64,000 nucleotides of DNA from Toxonevra muliebris. Its lineage: Eukaryota; Arthropoda; Insecta; Diptera; Pallopteridae. The stretch is taken from NCBI GenBank assembly GCA_963691655.1, contig OY829327.1:64430079-64494078 (forward strand). The letters are read 5' to 3'. The stretch's first letter is position 1, and every line of letters begins with the position of its first letter. Below the pieces are notes generated by a model. The model did not search any database. It saw only the letters and a list, made by a program, of their open reading frames with translations, and had not been told where the DNA came from. Both the position numbers and the translations under genes were made by a program. This document shows positions 45,153 through 56,109 of the stretch, in pieces.

Positions 45153-46205
45153 TGTAACGAACCTTACTCCGGGGTATCACTCGCCGTGTCCGGGGTCCGA
45201 TTACAGAAAATTTGTTTATCTGCAATGACCCCTAGCCGACAGTAATCTTCGAGTCTCCGTACAGGGGAGCGCTCGCCGTTGGGTTGTGTATACGTAGGTG
45301 TGTACAGAACCCTGGGGAGTACACGCAGTGCCACGTGGACAACGTGGTTACGGCGGGTAGGTAGCACACACAGTGCAACTACCGGGAGACGCTAGTAGGA
45401 GTGGATAGGGGGAGCGCACAAAATGCTATTCCCCGAAGATGCTAATGCGAGAAAGCGCGGTAGCACACACAATGCAACTACCGGAAGACACTAGTAGAAG
45501 TGAGCAGAGGGGAGCGCACAAAATGCTATTCCCCGAAGATGCTAATGCGAGAAAGCGCGGTAGCACACACAGTGCAACTACCGGAAGACACTAGTAGAAG
45601 TGAGCAGAGGGGAGCGCACAAAATGCTACTCCCTGAAGATGTAAATACGAGAAAGTGCGGTAGCACACACAGTGCAACTACCGGAAGACACTAGTAGAAG
45701 TGAGCAGGGGGGAGCGCACAAAATGCTACTCCCTGAAAATGTAAATACGAGAAAGTGCGGTAGCACACACAGTGCAACTACCGGAAGACACTAGTAGAAA
45801 GAAGTGAGCAGGGGGGAGCGCACAAAGTGCTACTCCCTGAAGATGCTAATGCGGGAAAGTGCGGTAGCACACACAGTGCAACTACCGGACGACACTAGTA
45901 GAAGTGAGCAGAGGGGAGCGCACAAAATGCTACTCTCTGGTATTATCTTCACAATAAAAATATCACGATACTTACAAATTCCAATTGTTCTTTATTAGTT
46001 GGCTTCGTTTTGGTATTTTTGTTATCGGATTTGCCCCCTATGTCGGTGATCTGCCGTGATGAAAAAAAGACGTCCGTCGGTGTTGAGATACGTGCCAAGA
46101 AGGCAGACCGGAAATTGGGAAAGCGCATGCTTAACATGGCTGCAACCGCGTCTTCTGTGCCGTATGTTCAGTGTTGTTCTCCTCAACACTACCCCAGGGT
46201 CGCAT
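45153..46205. mobile_element. Unclassified element containing a 100-bp tandem array
   Basis: The left end, TGTAACGAACCTTACTCCGG then GGGTATCACTCGCCG, matches the start of the insertion at 11545-12470. The right end CAACACTACCCCAGGGT is roughly its inverse. Between them lie the G+C-richer 100-bp array and ~250 bp containing a short frame (46010-46231) with no recognised domain. The TG start could be an LTR, but no CA end or second copy supports that. I leave the class open. Confidence 0.45.
45360..45944. repeat. 100-bp tandem repeat array, about six units
   Basis: The word GGAGCGCACAAA(A/G)TGCTA recurs at 45411, 45511, 45611, 45711, 45815 and 45915, giving a period of 100 bp with one 104-bp unit (an AGAA duplication at about 45799). 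Each unit also holds GCGGTAGCACACACAGTGCA and ACTACCGGAAGACACTAGTA. Units differ at a few positions. The two frames of 64 codons here translate the array and are not genes. Confidence 0.93.
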
Positions 46206-46281
46206 TCCTTAGACTATGCAACTTAATCTAACTTATACTACATTACCATAATAATACAATTCATATTGATATACAACTAAG

Positions 46282-47019
46282 CAGGACCGTAGCCAGGATT
46301 ATTTTTCGGGGGGAGGGGGTTTTCATTCGAAGAAAATTGACATTGAATTTCCATTACTGATGATGAGCCCGACCTCAAAACAATTACCTCAAAACAATAC
46401 TAAAAATAGTCAGAAGCTCATTTTTTTCAAATGATTATGGCTTATATTCCCAAAATTCGTGCAGTTACTGCATTGAAAGAGGTCTTTCGAGTCGGGGTGC
46501 TCTAAGCAATAATGGGTTAAAGAATTAATTACATTTTAAGATTGTTTCCTAGAACTTTGGAGCTGATCCACTACTACTGCCCTACATGGGCTTTGCGAAT
46601 AAAATGGTTCCTAGTATTTGTGAATGAATTTTTTATACTGCACACGAATCTGAGGTCAAAAATTTCCCATCACGTTACGTTTTAGAAAAAATGGGATGGA
46701 AAACCCTAAAATAGAATTTTTGGTCATTTTTAAAAATTGGAGAGCTGAACACTGGCGTGTTACAAACTTCGAAATCATGACCTTTCAGATGAGCCCTAAA
46801 CCCGAAACTGTAAATAAAAAACAGTTACTGACCTAGAAAAACTATAAATGCAGAATTGCTCAGCTTCACCTTCTCTTTTTGTATCCAAAGTCAAACCTCA
46901 TGTCAAAGAAAACAAATCGAATCTGATCGCATAGTGTAACTAAGATTTATTATTTTATTTTTTATATTTTTGACTTTTTAAAAAGAACCCCCAAAACCTC
47001 CCCCCTAAATACGGCCTTG
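46282..47019. mobile_element. Non-autonomous hAT, 738 bp
   Basis: An exact 8-bp duplication CAACTAAG (46274-46281 and 47020-47027) flanks ends CAGGACCGTAGCCAGG and (reverse) CAAGGCCGTATTTAGG. A G-run (GGGGGGAGGGGG) inside the left end faces C-runs (CCCCC..CCCCCC) inside the right end, as is common in this hAT group. There is no transposase frame. Confidence 0.9.
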
Positions 47020-47027
47020 CAACTAAG

Positions 47028-48570
47028 ATTTAATTCAGGGGCGTACAGAATTCATTGAATCGAAAAAAATAAAAACAAGAATAGTAAAACTAACTTTAAC
47101 AGAAAAAATTCAAATTATGCAAGTAAATAAAAAAAATAGAAATCAAATGATGTTCAGCCCAGGGTGAAGGGCACAAATGTGGACCACTGATTTGCGTCCT
47201 TACAATGCAATACAAAATTAATTAAATTACAAAAAATATATAGGGTGACAAAGAAAATCAAAAATTAAATAAAGAATAATAATAATAGTTTAATATTCAA
47301 AAGTTTAAAAGAGTTTACTCATTCAAAAATTTTAACAAACTTACTCTGAATTGCAATAGTCTACAAAAAAAACAATAAATAAATCTTTTTATATTAATCA
47401 AAATTATCAAAATAAGCGATAAAAAATATATAACTAGAGATTTTATTCCCGATCACTAAGAAAAAGTGGCTGATAAATAGAGATTTTTTGGCGATCACTA
47501 AAAAGAAGAGGCCGATAACTAGAAAAACACCACTATTTCAAGAAAAACAGCAAAAACGTAAAAAAATAGGTAATAAGTTTTAAATTTTTTGTAGTTAATC
47601 AATTAAAATTAAATTTTGGATTGTATATGATCTAATTGTACTTAAATATTTCGAATGGTTTATAATTTATGTTGTTACAAAGTTTGAAAAAAAGTTTATT
47701 GGCCGATCACTAGTGCTATATGAAATATGCAAAACAGCAACCAAACGTTTACATATTTGTATATAAAGAATATATAAATACTGTAAGTGTTGAATATTAT
47801 TTGCCAAAAGAAATGTAAAATATTTGTTTTATCGAACACGTCAAACTCATCCATTCATACATTTTGTCTGCTGGATGTGTTGACAACAGTGCTGTCGTTT
47901 TGAAAATTTTAAGGGGAGGATTTTCCTTTTAAGAGGAGGATTTTGCTTTACAGGGGAGGAATTTTTCAAAATGTCTTACATGTTTTCAAATAAGTATTAC
48001 TTTGAATCTAAAGTCTTCGATAATTGCAAACAGTTGCACTAATGTATAGAAATTTTATTAGAAAAAAATACATTTTTTTATTGTAACAGCTGTTACAACT
48101 TCAGTCATACTTAAAGCTAAAAATTCATGAAAATAAAACAAATTCATATAAAAACCAAATATTGCTTCTTTGGAAACTAACTCAAGTATCAGTAAATAAT
48201 AATAAAAAAAAAGCAATAATGATTAAAAAACTACAACAAACTTGTCTTCTTTCTTCTCAAAACCGGGTAAAAAAAGTAGAATGTTATTTATGGTACTTTG
48301 AACCACCTTAATCGAAGGTACCTAGAAGGAGGCATCATTTTTTTTGTAGCTTTTCTTACCAACCATTATTGCATTAACAGTTGCAGTCAGCAAGCAATTT
48401 CGTTTTATGTCTTTAATTATATTCAATTGAGGAAAAATTATATTTGCCGCTGTACTGCTATGTGGAAAACTTAAAATTGCTCCAATAAATTTTTCCAGTT
48501 TTGAAAGCATTTTTTCATTTAAAGCATTCTTTAAATGAAAAATTTCACACCAAAATTCTTCCAGTTCCAA
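47028..48570. other. No gene; B fragment and a solo hAT-like end
   Basis: A+T-rich. 47730-47876 is a family B fragment (CGTTTACATATTTGTATATA, then a TGTTTTATCGAACAC stretch). At 47891 CAGTGCTGTCGTTTTGAAAA starts a relative of the 53178-53852 element, followed by GGGGAGGA repeats to 47960; its other end was not found. Frames at 48322-48591 show no domain. Confidence 0.5.
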
Positions 48571-48574
48571 ATCT

Positions 48575-48631
48575 AATATATATATATACATATATATGTA
48601 TATACATATATATATATATATATATATGTAT
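48575..48631. repeat. (TA)n microsatellite
   Basis: Alternating TA interrupted by ACATA/ATGTA. Similar shorter runs at 50596-50620 and 52300-52330. Confidence 0.9.
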
Positions 48632-48769
48632 TTATAAATTCATTACCAATTTATTGATATTTATTAAATATGCATACTTACTTTTACGCGGTTTTTCTAG
48701 TATTGATTTCAATCGTCAAAAATTACAAGCATTAACACAAAAACAAGCAAAAACTTTTTGAATTTTGAC

Positions 48770-48965
48770 AGTAATCCAGCGATAAAGAAAATAGAGCTTT
48801 GTATCTTTCATTATTTTTGCCTTTGATAAAATTAAAATGTTTTCACTTTTTTGTTTCTCAAAAAATAAAACCGCTGTTGAGCCTCCGGTGTGTCCTCTGA
48901 ATGCAACCAATGGCTGCATTCACGACACTCATCAATTGCTAAACAGTTGCAGCTCATCAATTTGC
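48770..48965 (-). repeat. Inverted copy of the 33.2-33.5 kb repeat
   Basis: Contains TATCTTTCATTATTTTTG, TTTTTTGTTTCTCAAAAA, TGTTGAGCCTCCGGTGTGT and the GAATGCAACCAATGGCTGCATTC-type palindromic word, matching 33225-33460 in reverse. Followed by family B words (GATTTTAACATGAGGTGCAG) to about 49070. Confidence 0.6.
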
Positions 48966-49122
48966 TATGCTTCGGTTTTCTGTTACAATCTGATTTTAAC
49001 ATGAGGTGCAGTTTTAATTCTTTTGTACATGTTAAATTTCATATATTGCTGCTACGATAACATGTATACAAACGATTTTTGAATTTATTTTACATATATA
49101 CATATAAATTCAACAAACATAG

Positions 49123-49198
49123 CGTCGCCTAAGAATTGATTTGGCGTATAGGCATACGAATACTTATACACATACGCCAAATCAATTCTCAGGCGACG
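49123..49198. repeat. 76-nt hairpin, copy 1
   Basis: 27-bp arms pair with one mismatch: CGTCGCCT(A/G)AGAATTGAT and onward through TTGGCGTAT. The loop is 22 nt. The copy at 51710-51785 has the same arm and loop lengths but a different loop sequence. Confidence 0.85.
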
Positions 49199-49408
49199 GT
49201 ACATGTGCTCATGCGATGGAATATATTTTTGCTTTACTTCTTCTTTATTTTATTTCTTTTGCAAAAATCATAGCATTTATAGTTTGTGTTAATAGATAAG
49301 TATATTAAGGGTCCTCATTTAAACTCCAAAACTTTCGAGTTTTCGCGCTAGTTTACATGAAGGCACCATTTCACTAACTAGAAAACCAGAGTGCAAATCA
49401 GCGGTTTG

Positions 49409-50590
49409 CAGGGATGCCAACTCATTTTTTCTGTCTCCTCGATTGCCCTCGAGAAATTCTCCGATTTTCAATCAAATTCCCCGCACCGGTATAATTTTAT
49501 ATTATAATAGCGACATACGCTAAAAATTGATCAAGGTTAATGTTATTTTAATGCGCTCCAGAGCTGGTAGGTTAATAGTAAGGTACTTTCTGACTGCGGA
49601 ATTATTTTGACACATAGAGGATTTCATCTCAAGGGAACCCACTCTTAAAATCGATTGAGCTGAATGAATCCGGTGTACCGAGTTACTCGCCGTTCATTTT
49701 GTCAGATAAACACTCAAAGGAAAATACATGGGCTTTCTTTTGACCCAAATAAAAATAAAAAATGTTTCCTATTGTTCACTTTTTGATAAAAAAAGTCAAA
49801 ACTATTTTTGATTTTGAAAAAAAAATGTTTCGAAAGATTAAATAAAAAACGTGTTCGATAAAAATTTCCAAATGCAATAGGTGATTAGTTACATGGATCC
49901 AAAACAGAGGCTGTTTGACCAAAATATATAAATTCTACCACCTTCCAACTATGCGAATTTTGCGGACAAGTTAGTTTTTTAAAAAACTTTACTTTTACGA
50001 AAGTACAACGTTGCAAATTGAGGAAAACATTGACCAAACTTTTTTTCTATTATGTCCTGGGGCAATTGTTGTATAGAAAAACATATTTAAATTTTAGACC
50101 GTACGTGCCAATGGCAAAAACTTTGTTTTGAGAAGAACGGGTTCAAAGTTTTAGCTATCGGCTAAAACGACGACGAATCCCAACGGACCTTCCTCCCGCC
50201 CAATACGACCGAGAGGTGCATTTGCATAACGCACAGATCGGTGACTGATGCAATAGCAGTCTGGAATTATTAATCAGGAGGTGCTGGACGAAAGCATAGC
50301 TAAGCCTTTCTGAACAGCCGAAAGTGATACCGAAGCGCTGCGCGACTGTTTTGGCCTGACTGACACTCGCCGCTATAATCGTCTATATCTACGAAAGCAC
50401 TTCGAGTTTCTCTCTGAAATTTTTACAAAATACTTTTGAAATATAATACTTTCAAATTACACGCTTTTTAAAAAATCGATTTTTCCAAACCAAGAAAGTG
50501 CAGGGCTCCTTAAGATGAGATGAAGATTATAAGACCTAAAATATGAAGTATTGCAAAAGTTAAACGATTTACATTACATAAAATTTACAT
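49409..50590 (-). mobile_element. hAT-like repeat family H, copy 2
   Basis: Begins CAGGGATGCCAACTCATTTT, a hAT-style end, and matches 9130-9984 in inverse orientation over most of its length (shared blocks: TCGAGAAATT(C/T)(C/T)CCGATTTTC; AATCAGGAGGTGCTGGACGA; TGACTGACACTCG). It includes about 300 bp absent from copy 1 (around 49850-50230). The far end is replaced by a (TA)n run and a family A fragment. Confidence 0.68.
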
Positions 50591-51483
50591 TACATAATAA
50601 ATATATATATATATATATAAAATAAACTTAATTGAATTACCTACAATCCCACGTGCTTTAATTTTTAAAAAATTACCAATTTCTTTAAAATCCTAACGGG
50701 TGAATTTGAAAATTAGTAAAAAAAAGGTGCCAAATAGCCACTTTAGGCGCTACGGTTGGCTTTGTGTTCAGTTGTATCAAAAAACGCCATTCGCTTTAAC
50801 GGCATTTTTTACGTAGGTATGGATATCTGAAAATCTTTTATATACAAGTTGAATGCTTTTTTATTACAAAATCCCAAACCTATTGTAAAACATCTTTTAA
50901 AATCACGGTTTTCGGAGTAGCGCATCCAGTTTTGCAAATTTAAATTTTTTTTGATGTGTTAACATTTTAGCTCACAGTATGGGCCAAATTTCAAATGTGT
51001 AAAATGTAAGAATAACTGTAACGTAAGATTAAGATAACTGTAACGACCAGTTCCCTTCTCGCTCGCACTACTGCGCGGCATGACTGTGCTACTCTAAACA
51101 ACAAAGAGAAGAGAAGAAGAGAGGGAGAAATTAAAATACGAGCGGAGTTTGTTTATGTTTCGATCAATTTACTCACACATATATGTACATACGAAAACAT
51201 AATGTGTGTGTACATTTATTCGTGGCAGAAATATTTGTTGGTGTTAAACGTGTGGAGATCGACTATACCATACAAGCAGAGAAGTCGGCGTAGCAAACAC
51301 AGGCGTTTGATAGGTTTTGCATTCGGTTAGTTAGATTGCATTAAAATTTAATATTTTTTAAAGTATAAAAACAATACAAAATGATAAGTAATAAGGAAAT
51401 TAGGTTTCAATAAATGTATAAACAAAATGTAGTGATAATGATAGCAAACCACGGCATTATAAAAATTTTGCTTTGTGCGTTGA

Positions 51484-51688
51484 CCTTAGAAAGGCAACAC
51501 TTTTTTATCTATGTAATTAGCAAATATGTTAAACCGAAAGAATCAAACTTATTTATTTTAAAATCACTTATTTACTTCAATAAAAATACATTGATTCTTA
51601 TTTTTATTAAATGCAGTTAAGGCAAATCTCTTTGCGGTGCTTTTAAAAAGTTTTGGGGTGACTGGTCACCCCTGTTGGCTTTCTAAGG
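51484..51688. mobile_element. piggyBac-like MITE, copy 2
   Basis: CCTTAGAAAGGCAACA ... TGTTGGCTTTCTAAGG, flanked by TTGA (51480-51483, a mutated TTAA) and TTAA (51689-51692). It is 205 bp and inverted relative to 34282-34488 because the whole E element is inverted. Confidence 0.82.
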
Positions 51689-51709
51689 TTAAATGCGGAA
51701 AGCAGTTAT

Positions 51710-51785
51710 CGTCGCTTGAGAATTGATTTGGCGTATGTGTGTACAAATTTATATACTTATACGCCAAATCAATTCTCAGCTGACG
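51710..51785. repeat. 76-nt hairpin, copy 2
   Basis: Arms CGTCGCTTGAGAATTGATTT..GGCGTAT and its inverse, 27 bp each with two mismatches, and a 22-nt loop. Sits between the MITE and the D segment. At 53853 only the right half (CCAAATCAATTCTTAGGTGA) remains, and at 34250-34260 only the outer CAGGCGACG. Confidence 0.85.
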
Positions 51786-52047
51786 TTATTTAAAATTTTC
51801 ACATTTAATAAAATTTCAAATCGACAGGAAGAAAAACTTAAAGCGCGGAAAAAAAGATGCAATTACAGCTGCGTATATGCGAATATATCGTGTCCGATGC
51901 ATTGAGTAAAAGAAAAGTAATGCAACTACGATTTGGAGAAATTGCAAAATATTTTTGCTATCACAACAACAAATATATGCGATATGTAATAAAAATTTGG
52001 ATTTGCAATGATGCAAGACCATTTGCAATTTATAGGGAATTGGGCTA
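51786..52047 (+). mobile_element. MITE family D segment
   Basis: Non-coding. Contains AAAGCGCGGAAAAAAAGATG, TATCACAACAACAAATATAT and ends GAATTGGGCTA. Shared with 53870-54090 and, in pieces, with 5963-6490 and 34127-34260. Confidence 0.6.
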
Positions 52048-52308
52048 TTATATATCTATTGTTTTAATTTGAAATATTTACCTAAGCATCTAGATTATAC
52101 ATCAAATCCCTATATATGGCTATGCATATGTGAGGTTATGTATATGACATTCAGTTGGCTTAACTGTTTACACATCAAATATCTTGCGTGCCTTGCACAC
52201 ATCCATTGTTTTTTCATTTTAATTGGTTTTTACCACCCTATTTTCATATTCTGCTGTCACAATGACGATCTGAAATACTTTAGCAAAATAAGACATCTAA
52301 TATATATA

Positions 52309-53177
52309 TATATATGTATATATATATTTCATCTATTTTCATATATTTAATACTTTGAACTGAAAGTAAAGGGAGAATGTCTTGAGCATATTTGTAATGT
52401 TTCCGTTTGGAAATTCATTGTATTTTAAATATAGAAACATTACATATAAGAATGTTTTATTTATATATTTTTTAAGAATTCACGTAATCAATATGACAAA
52501 TTAAAAAATATAAACTTCCATAAATAATTCAATATTAACCATCGACCAAAAGGAGCATTAATGACATTACGAAATAAGCGAATATTTGTTTACACTTCCA
52601 AACATATGCTTGGTATCGATAATTAACCGCTGAATGATAAGATGCTGAAAAAAATGCTAAGTGAATTGTAGATGCGCTCTTACAATTTTATAGGTTCCTA
52701 CACTACATAACGTTCATTTTGGTCTATAATTTGCTGAACATTTCAGAGCTCTTTAATGAAATGCAAAATTTGAATGTAACAAATATTTCTAAAATATAAT
52801 AAAACCAAAACATTAACATTTAGAAATTATCTGTTCTCCCAAAAGCATTTTTGATATATATCGATATTTATACCATAATTAGTCCAAGATAAAAGAAGAA
52901 TAAATACGAAATATAAATAAAAGAGAAAATACAAACAGAAATACATGTAAGAGAATGTGTCTGAAAGGTGATGAAAATATTGCCCTTCAACAAACAGAAT
53001 TTAGTTTGCAATATGTATGATGCGCTAGCCAATTTAATGTCAAATATGGCAACACTGAAACATTGTTGTAAACTTTCGAGGCTGCTTTCGAGGCAAAATT
53101 GCCTCGAAAACTTTCGAGGCAAAATTTTTCATAATAAACAACTTAGTCTCAGACATCAATGATGTAAGATTACAAAC
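52309..53177. other. No gene recognised
   Basis: A+T-rich, no motif. A short palindrome TTTCGAGGCAAAATTGCCTCGAAA lies at about 53085-53108, with a third TTTCGAGGCAAAAT after it. Confidence 0.5.
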
Positions 53178-53852
53178 CAGGGCTGTCGTTTTGAAATTTT
53201 TTTGTGAAGTGAAATTATTTAAAAATCGAAGTGATTTTTAAAAAAGTTCTTTTGATGCGTAATAAGAAATTGGCATATTTTCACAATTTATCTGGTTTTA
53301 TGTGCTTAGTTTGCAAAAAAAAAACTTTTGGTGGAGCGCTACCGTGTTGCAGACACAATAAGGCTCCGACAAAAATTTTTGAATGAGCGTACATAATTTG
53401 TTTTAGTGAATTTTTCAAGCCAAAAACAAAATGGCAGAATTCTTCGAAACTGCGCCTTTTTGCAAAAAATCATTCAGAAATAAAATCCTCTACTCGCCTT
53501 CTAAATCGTCTACATCTTCATTTTCAACCAAATTCTAATAAATTATATGACAGTTCGTCATCGGTGTTGCTACATAGGTATTTAAATAAACACAAAAGGT
53601 CTCAAAATGTACGAAAAAATGTATGCTAAATGGTATCTTTTTACTTTTTATAGGGAATATAAATTCAAACACACCGATCTGGCTACAGTCGGAGAATATT
53701 ACAGTGGAGAGCATATTTAGATTTTTTTTTTATCGATTTTAGTTTTTCATTGAAACTGGGAAACCGAAGTGTTTTATGAAAGAGGAAGTGACGAAGTGTT
53801 AGGCTTGAAAGTGAAGTGAAAAAGTTCAATTTAAGTGACAGCGACAGCACTG
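53178..53852. mobile_element. hAT-like element with GAAGTG subterminal repeats
   Basis: The ends are CAGGGCTGTCGTTTTGAA and (reverse) CAGTGCTGTCGCTGTCAC. GAAGTG/TGAAGTGAA words cluster at both ends (53206-53240 and 53765-53820). The 8-bp flanks (TTACAAAC and GCCAAATC) do not match, so the target duplication is not supported; one end may be rearranged. A third, solo end is at 47891. Non-coding. Confidence 0.62.
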
Positions 53853-54095
53853 GCCAAATCAATTCTTAGGTGACGTTATGTAAAATTTTCACATCTAATC
53901 AAATTTCAAATCGGCAGAAAGAAAAACTTAAAGCGCGGAAAAAAAGATGCAATTGCAGCTGCGTATATGCGAGCATATCGTGGCCGATGCATTGAGTAAA
54001 AGATTTGCAAAATATTTCTGCTATCACAACAACAAACATATGCGATATGGAATAAAAATGATGCGAGACCATTTGCAATTTATAGTGAATTCGGT
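53853..54095 (+). mobile_element. MITE family D segment with half hairpin
   Basis: Starts with the right half of the 76-nt hairpin, then follows 51786-52047 closely, with a deletion of about 30 bp near 54003. Ends near TGAATTCGGTTATTAT. Confidence 0.6.
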
Positions 54096-54258
54096 TATTA
54101 TATATAAAAGATTATAAATAAATTTTTAAGTTTATAAAAGTGTTATTTTAATTTTAATTATTTACCTAAGCATATAGATTATACATAAAAAAACAGACCA
54201 ATTAGACTAGATAAATAACGAATTAGACTACCATTAAGCACATGTAGACGCCAAGCCG

Positions 54259-55603
54259 TTGAAAATATATAGTTTACGTTTAAAAATCGATCAACATCTT
54301 GATTCTTTCACATACGACTTTTCCAAAAGTGAACACAGCAATTTCATTCGTATAAGTGATAGGGTTTTTCATGAAAAAAGGAAAACCCAAAACATTAAAT
54401 TACGAAAATTATTAATTTCACAAAGGTTGATACATTCGAAACCCACCGTGAAACAGGTTGATAATCTAATAGTGAATTTGTCGAATGAAACTTTTAACGA
54501 AGATGAAATAAATTTGTTGAACAGAGGGTTAAATTTCACAATTAAGCCTGATGTTGAACCAACTAACGATATAATTGCTGAGATCGAATCTTCAATTTAA
54601 GATAAACCAAAATACAAAATTCGCAAAAAAGCATCTGCTATTCATCGAAAACCACACATTGACACTAGGAACCTCAAAAGCAAGTGTTCAGGGTTATTAG
54701 AAAGTCTTCGAAAGATGGTAAAAATGTTTTCTACACAAAAGCAGACAAAGCCAACCAAATCGTTGTCATAAACAAAAGCGATTATGACGAACGTATGAAA
54801 GCATCGATAAATGAAGAAAATTTCATTAAATTTAAAAGATCACCGCTAAACAAGATGCAAAATGACGCAAAGATTCTCATTAATATTATAAACCAAGTGT
54901 TTAATGTACCATCATACAAATTACGTGTCTCAAACCCTGAAGTACCCAAACTGTATGGACTACGCAAAATTCACATAACAGGGGAAAAAATGAGAAAAAT
55001 AGTTTCAAATGTAAATTCACCTCTGTCAATGGTTTCACCGTAAAAAACTCATTTGAATTTGTGGAAAAAATCAAAGACATTATGATGGAAGAAAATGAAG
55101 TCGTGGTGTCATTTGATGTAACAACTTTGTTCCCAAGCATTCCGATACCAGAAGCAATAAATGCTCTCCGTTCACATTTCTAAATACATCATGTATCACA
55201 AGATCGCTTAAATACCTACATTAAAACAACAGAAATCTGCATGTCACATAATTGTTTTCAATACAGGAATGAATATTACAAAAGTAACCAGGGAGCAAGT
55301 ATGGGAAACCCACTCTCTCCATTAAATACAAATGATCCATTTCCTAGTGTATGGCATCGATATGTTGACGACGTCTTCGGAATTACAACAAAAGAAAAAA
55401 TACCTCAAATTTTAAAAATGCTTAACACACAATATGACTCTATTAAATTCACACATGAATTAGAAGACGAAATATCAAAATCAATAAATTTTCTTGACCT
55501 CAAGAAACATTCAACAAAAACTCGACGTGTCCGTGTATCGAAAACAAAAAAATTACTTAAGATCTTTTTTTTAGGAAATCACTCAAGCTTTTTTTTGTGG
55601 TAA
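54259..55603 (+). pseudogene. Penelope-like retroelement reverse transcriptase, frameshifted and deleted
   Basis: A PLE RT, a class apart from LTR and LINE enzymes and related to telomerase RT. In order: LIVNLSNETFNEDEINLLNRGLNF (N-terminal PLE block); FYTKADKANQIVVINKSDYD (RT1-like); VPKLYGLRKIH (the PLE P.LYGLPKIHK block); VVSFDVTTLFPSIPIPEA with the first catalytic Asp; NQGASMGNPLSPL; WHRYVDDVFG with the catalytic YVDD (about 55358-55372); SINFLDL. Stops at 54598 and 55041, a frame change near 55045, a stop near 55182, and a ~45-residue deletion between NPLSPL and RYVDD (the usual Leu-rich helix is missing) make it inactive. The GIY-YIG endonuclease expected at the C-terminus is absent. 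Coding ends at about 55603 in unrelated DNA. Confidence 0.92.
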
Positions 55604-56100
55604 GTAATGTTTTGATATCTCTAACGGTTAATCAGTTATTAGTAAAAAAAAGGCTTTTTTCACCAAAGGGGGATTTTTTGGAGGGTCGCTCTGCAACCCC
55701 AGGACAGATTTTTGTGGTTTTTGATCTATCATACCCAATCTATCATAACAATTACTGAAGAAAAATCTCAGTTCAGAATTTTTATGATGTAAATCTTTAT
55801 ATTGACTGGACTAACAAGCTCCACCCAGCGAAGTACAAGTATTTTTATTTTTTTTTTTTTAAAGGACGTTGGGGTAGCGCACTACCCAACAAGTGGACCT
55901 TCTTAAATTCAGCTACAGATTATAAATCATCAGCTGATAACGACATCTATATATTTAAAAAAGTTATAACATTTTGTTTTATGGAATATACCGAATCAGA
56001 AACATCGACAACATTATAGAGGTTGTTAAAATCACGGCAGGCACGGCAGAACGGCTCATTGTCTGAATAATTGGTCTTACAAATAGATAACTTGATAGAT
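55604..56100. other. No gene recognised
   Basis: Between the Penelope-like remnant and the next non-LTR fragment I see no motif. A T run at 55842-55860 stands out. Confidence 0.45.
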
Positions 56101-56109
56101 TATTGGTAG

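Larger units (their letters stand above)
50952..52208 (+). mobile_element. Helentron-like family E, copy 2
   Basis: Inserted cleanly into the T run of a family A arm. Starts TGATGTGTTAACATTTTAGC; ends AACTGTTTACACATCAAATA, then a hairpin TGCGTGC-CTT-GCACACA and TCCATTG, then T residues. Contains the piggyBac-like MITE (51484-51688), the 76-nt hairpin (51710-51785) and a D segment. It lacks the insertions found at 34493 and 35291 in copy 1, so it serves as the empty-site reference. Non-coding: frames at 51857-52350 are unrelated to any Rep/helicase. Confidence 0.65.
50625..52299. mobile_element. hAT-like family A, copy 3, interrupted by E
   Basis: The right arm of family A runs from AACTTAATTGAATTACCTAC to a T run at 50951, then resumes at 52209 with CATTTTAATTGGTTTTTACC and ends ATAAGACATCTA at 52299. 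The 1257 bp between them are the E insertion. The left arm of A is missing. Confidence 0.78.

Noticed and set aside
45360..45944. CRISPR array
   Set aside because: The whole 100-bp unit is conserved, with no unique spacers, and the setting is eukaryotic.
45500..45998. Two 64-codon frames with near-identical proteins
   Set aside because: They are the 100-bp array (length not a multiple of three, so not a protein repeat).
53170..53860. 8-bp target duplication for the CAGGGCTGTCG element
   Set aside because: The flanks TTACAAAC and GCCAAATC do not match. I therefore did not claim a duplication.
54782..55140. Minus-strand frames over the Penelope-like region
   Set aside because: Shadows of the sense RT, which carries the recognisable motifs.
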